DNA of 64,000 nucleotides from Bradyrhizobium sediminis (GTDB lineage: Bacteria > Pseudomonadota > Alphaproteobacteria > Rhizobiales > Xanthobacteraceae): contig NZ_CP076135.1 in NCBI RefSeq assembly GCF_018736105.1, positions 4,772,001 to 4,836,000 on the forward strand, in the 5' to 3' direction. Below are positions 62,354-64,000 of the stretch, one piece after another; position 1 is the stretch's first letter, and each line of letters starts with the position of its first letter. The translations under genes and the position numbers were made by a program. The notes under the pieces are model-generated. The model did no database searches and was not told where the DNA came from. It was given only the letters and a program-made list of their open reading frames with translations.

Positions 62354-64000
62354 ATGTCCAAGCAAAAGTCCTTTTTCCGGGTGTTCACCGAAAGCGGCCC
62401 GCTGATCGTGCTGGCGGTTGCGATCGCGCTTCTGGTCGGGATCGCCGGACCGGCGTCGGCGCAGTTTTTCAATTTCGGCGGACCGCCCCGGCCGGCGGCG
62501 CCGCGCAGCGGCGGCGGCTGGTTCGGCGGCGACCTGTTTGCGCCATTCCAGCAGCAGGCGCCGAAGCGGGTCGAGAACTATTCCAGGGCGCCGCCGCCGG
62601 ACAAGCGCGACCCCACCATCATCCCGGAACGCAACGTGCTGGTGCTCGGCGACGCCATGGCGGACTGGCTCGCTTACGGCCTCGAGGACGCCTATTCCGA
62701 ACAGCCGGACATGGGCGTGATCCGCAAGCACAAGACCGTCTCCGGCCTGATCAAATATCAGCCCAAGGGCGAGCCTTCCGACTGGGCCGCCGCGGCAAGA
62801 GGCATTCTCGCCAACGAGAAGCCGGACGCCATCGTCGTCATGCTCGGGCTCAACGACCGCGTCGCGATCCGCGAACCGGCGGCCGACAAGTCCGAGAAGA
62901 AGGGCGACAAGAAGGACACCCGCGCCAAGACAGACGCCAAGCCTGGCGACACGAAGCCCGCGGCGAAGCCGGATGACGCGGCCGATGCCGCGAAGCACGA
63001 CGGCAAGCCGGCCGACGCTGAAGCCGATGACGCCGCCGACAATGATGTGCCGTCGATCATCGCGCCGGAGAAAAGCACGCGCGCCGCAAACGGCCTGTAT
63101 GAGTTTCGCGACGAGCGCTGGGTCGAGGTCTACGCCAAGAAGATCGAAGAGATGATCGGCGTCCTGAAATCCAAGGGCGTGCCGGTATTGTGGGTCGGTC
63201 TTCCGATCGTGCGCGGTCCGAAGGCGACCTCCGACATGCTGTTCCTGAATTCGCTGTATCGCGACGGCGCCGGCAAGGCCGGCATCACCTATGTCGACGT
63301 CTGGGACGGTTTCGTCGACGAGGCCGGCCGCTTCCTGCAGCAAGGTCCCGACTTCGAAGGTCAGATCCGCCGCCTGCGCTCCTATGACGGCGTGTATTTC
63401 ACCAAGCCCGGCGCGCGCAAGCTTGCGCATTATGTCGAGCGCGAGATCACGCGGCTGATGGCGTCGCGTTCGGCGCCGATCACGCTGCCGACCGAGCCGG
63501 CGACGCCCGACGCCAACGCGCTGCCCGGTCAGCCGGCGCCGCGGCCGCTGGCGGGACCGATCCTGCCGCTGGTGGCTTCCTCCGTCGGCACCGATCAATT
63601 GCTCGGCGGCCCGGGCTCGCGACCGGCTGCGGTCGATGCGCTGGCGGCGCGAACCCTGGTCAAGGGCGAGCCGCTGGCGCCGCCCGCCGGTCGCGCCGAT
63701 GATTTCGTCTGGCCGCGCCGCGAGGTCGGACGCGAACAGTCCAAGGGCGAAACGCCGGTGGCGTCCACGGCGCCGGACGGCGCAGTTGCGGTTCCGGGCG
63801 CCCCGCCGAAGCTAGCGCCAGCCAAGAAGCTGGTCCGCCCGGCGCAACCGGCGGCCGCGCCGTCATTGGGCAACTTCTTCGGCTTCGGCGCCTCGCCACG
63901 GCCGGCACCGCCTCCGCCCCCGCGGGCTCCCGCCACCGCGCCGCGCCCGCCGGGCAACGTCGGGCGGTCGGCATCGGCGCCGGGCGTGTTCGCACGTTAG
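62354..64000 (+). CDS. SGNH-hydrolase-like (DUF459) exported protein with altered catalytic residues
   Basis: This 548-residue protein has an N-terminal signal or anchor (about residues 12-36), a Pro/Gly-rich stretch and an SGNH-like fold. It retains VVMLGLNDR (block III), but the block I serine is Ala (GDAM, 99-102) and the C-terminal DxxH reads DGVY (345-348). A Lys/Asp/Ala-rich insert (about 177-235) splits the domain. A Pro-rich tail (from about 380) follows. In related bacteria such DUF459 proteins occur near cell-wall genes, as here after the transglycosylase. The catalytic residues suggest a binding rather than an enzymatic role. It ends at the last base of the window. Confidence 0.82.
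   Translation: MSKQKSFFRVFTESGPLIVLAVAIALLVGIAGPASAQFFNFGGPPRPAAPRSGGGWFGGDLFAPFQQQAPKRVENYSRAPPPDKRDPTIIPERNVLVLGDAMADWLAYGLEDAYSEQPDMGVIRKHKTVSGLIKYQPKGEPSDWAAAARGILANEKPDAIVVMLGLNDRVAIREPAADKSEKKGDKKDTRAKTDAKPGDTKPAAKPDDAADAAKHDGKPADAEADDAADNDVPSIIAPEKSTRAANGLYEFRDERWVEVYAKKIEEMIGVLKSKGVPVLWVGLPIVRGPKATSDMLFLNSLYRDGAGKAGITYVDVWDGFVDEAGRFLQQGPDFEGQIRRLRSYDGVYFTKPGARKLAHYVEREITRLMASRSAPITLPTEPATPDANALPGQPAPRPLAGPILPLVASSVGTDQLLGGPGSRPAAVDALAARTLVKGEPLAPPAGRADDFVWPRREVGREQSKGETPVASTAPDGAVAVPGAPPKLAPAKKLVRPAQPAAAPSLGNFFGFGASPRPAPPPPPRAPATAPRPPGNVGRSASAPGVFAR

Overview
The window is GC-rich, gene-dense chromosomal DNA of an alphaproteobacterium. The gene content and order point to the Nitrobacteraceae (Bradyrhizobium/Rhodopseudomonas group): ruvCAB with yebC and ybgC, zapA-6S RNA-5-FCL, DUF1465/DUF1192, a Cys-containing formate dehydrogenase with its DUF3305/DUF3306 partners, and the mosaic palindromic repeats between genes. 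This assignment rests on recognising families and context, not on a search.

Layout. 1-4.2 kb: an ECF42-type sigma factor with its DGPF/YCII partner and a matching promoter, a 2-hydroxyacid dehydrogenase, a GST and a small membrane protein. 4.2-17.3 kb: a large formate-dehydrogenase region. A leftward operon encodes a multi-[4Fe-4S] protein and an Mrp-type Fe-S carrier. A rightward, translationally coupled operon encodes a degenerate biotin/lipoate-ligase-like protein, DUF6505, DUF6352, DUF3305 and DUF3306. It is followed by two perfect palindromes, a helix-turn-helix/TorD fusion, a small Tat-leader protein, FdhA, FdhB, FdhC, a 51-residue membrane peptide and a DUF971 protein. 17.4-22.4 kb: a WD40/cytochrome c fusion, two TetR regulators with GST or NTF2-fold partners (one with an 18-bp palindrome inside its promoter), ybgC and a vapBC module. 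22.4-26.7 kb: a metallophosphoesterase, ruvB, ruvA, ruvC and yebC, with a 125-bp palindromic element between ruvA and ruvB.

26.8-41 kb: a soluble MCP, ymdB-like phosphodiesterase, 5-FCL, 6S RNA, zapA, DUF4164, then a central-carbon block (tkt, gap, pgk, class II aldolase, class I aldolase, ThiE-like, Sel1-repeat protein, inositol monophosphatase). 41-50.3 kb: an RND efflux pump with its adaptor, a MotA-like/OmpA-like pair, a GNAT acetyltransferase and an ABC exporter. 50.5-53.1 kb: rpmE, DUF1465, DUF1192 and a quinone oxidoreductase. 53.2-64 kb: an EAL protein with degenerate GGDEF, a repeat-rich and mostly non-coding stretch, an active-looking diguanylate cyclase, galU, an MltB-type lytic transglycosylase and an SGNH-like (DUF459) protein lacking the usual catalytic residues.

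The strongest candidate for new biology is the formate-dehydrogenase region. Its chaperone is fused to a DNA-binding domain and sits just downstream of two perfect palindromes, which suggests that enzyme maturation may feed back on transcription. At least five copies of one mosaic palindromic repeat family, plus other repeat families, occupy the intergenic gaps. No tRNA, rRNA, complete insertion sequence or CRISPR array was recognised.
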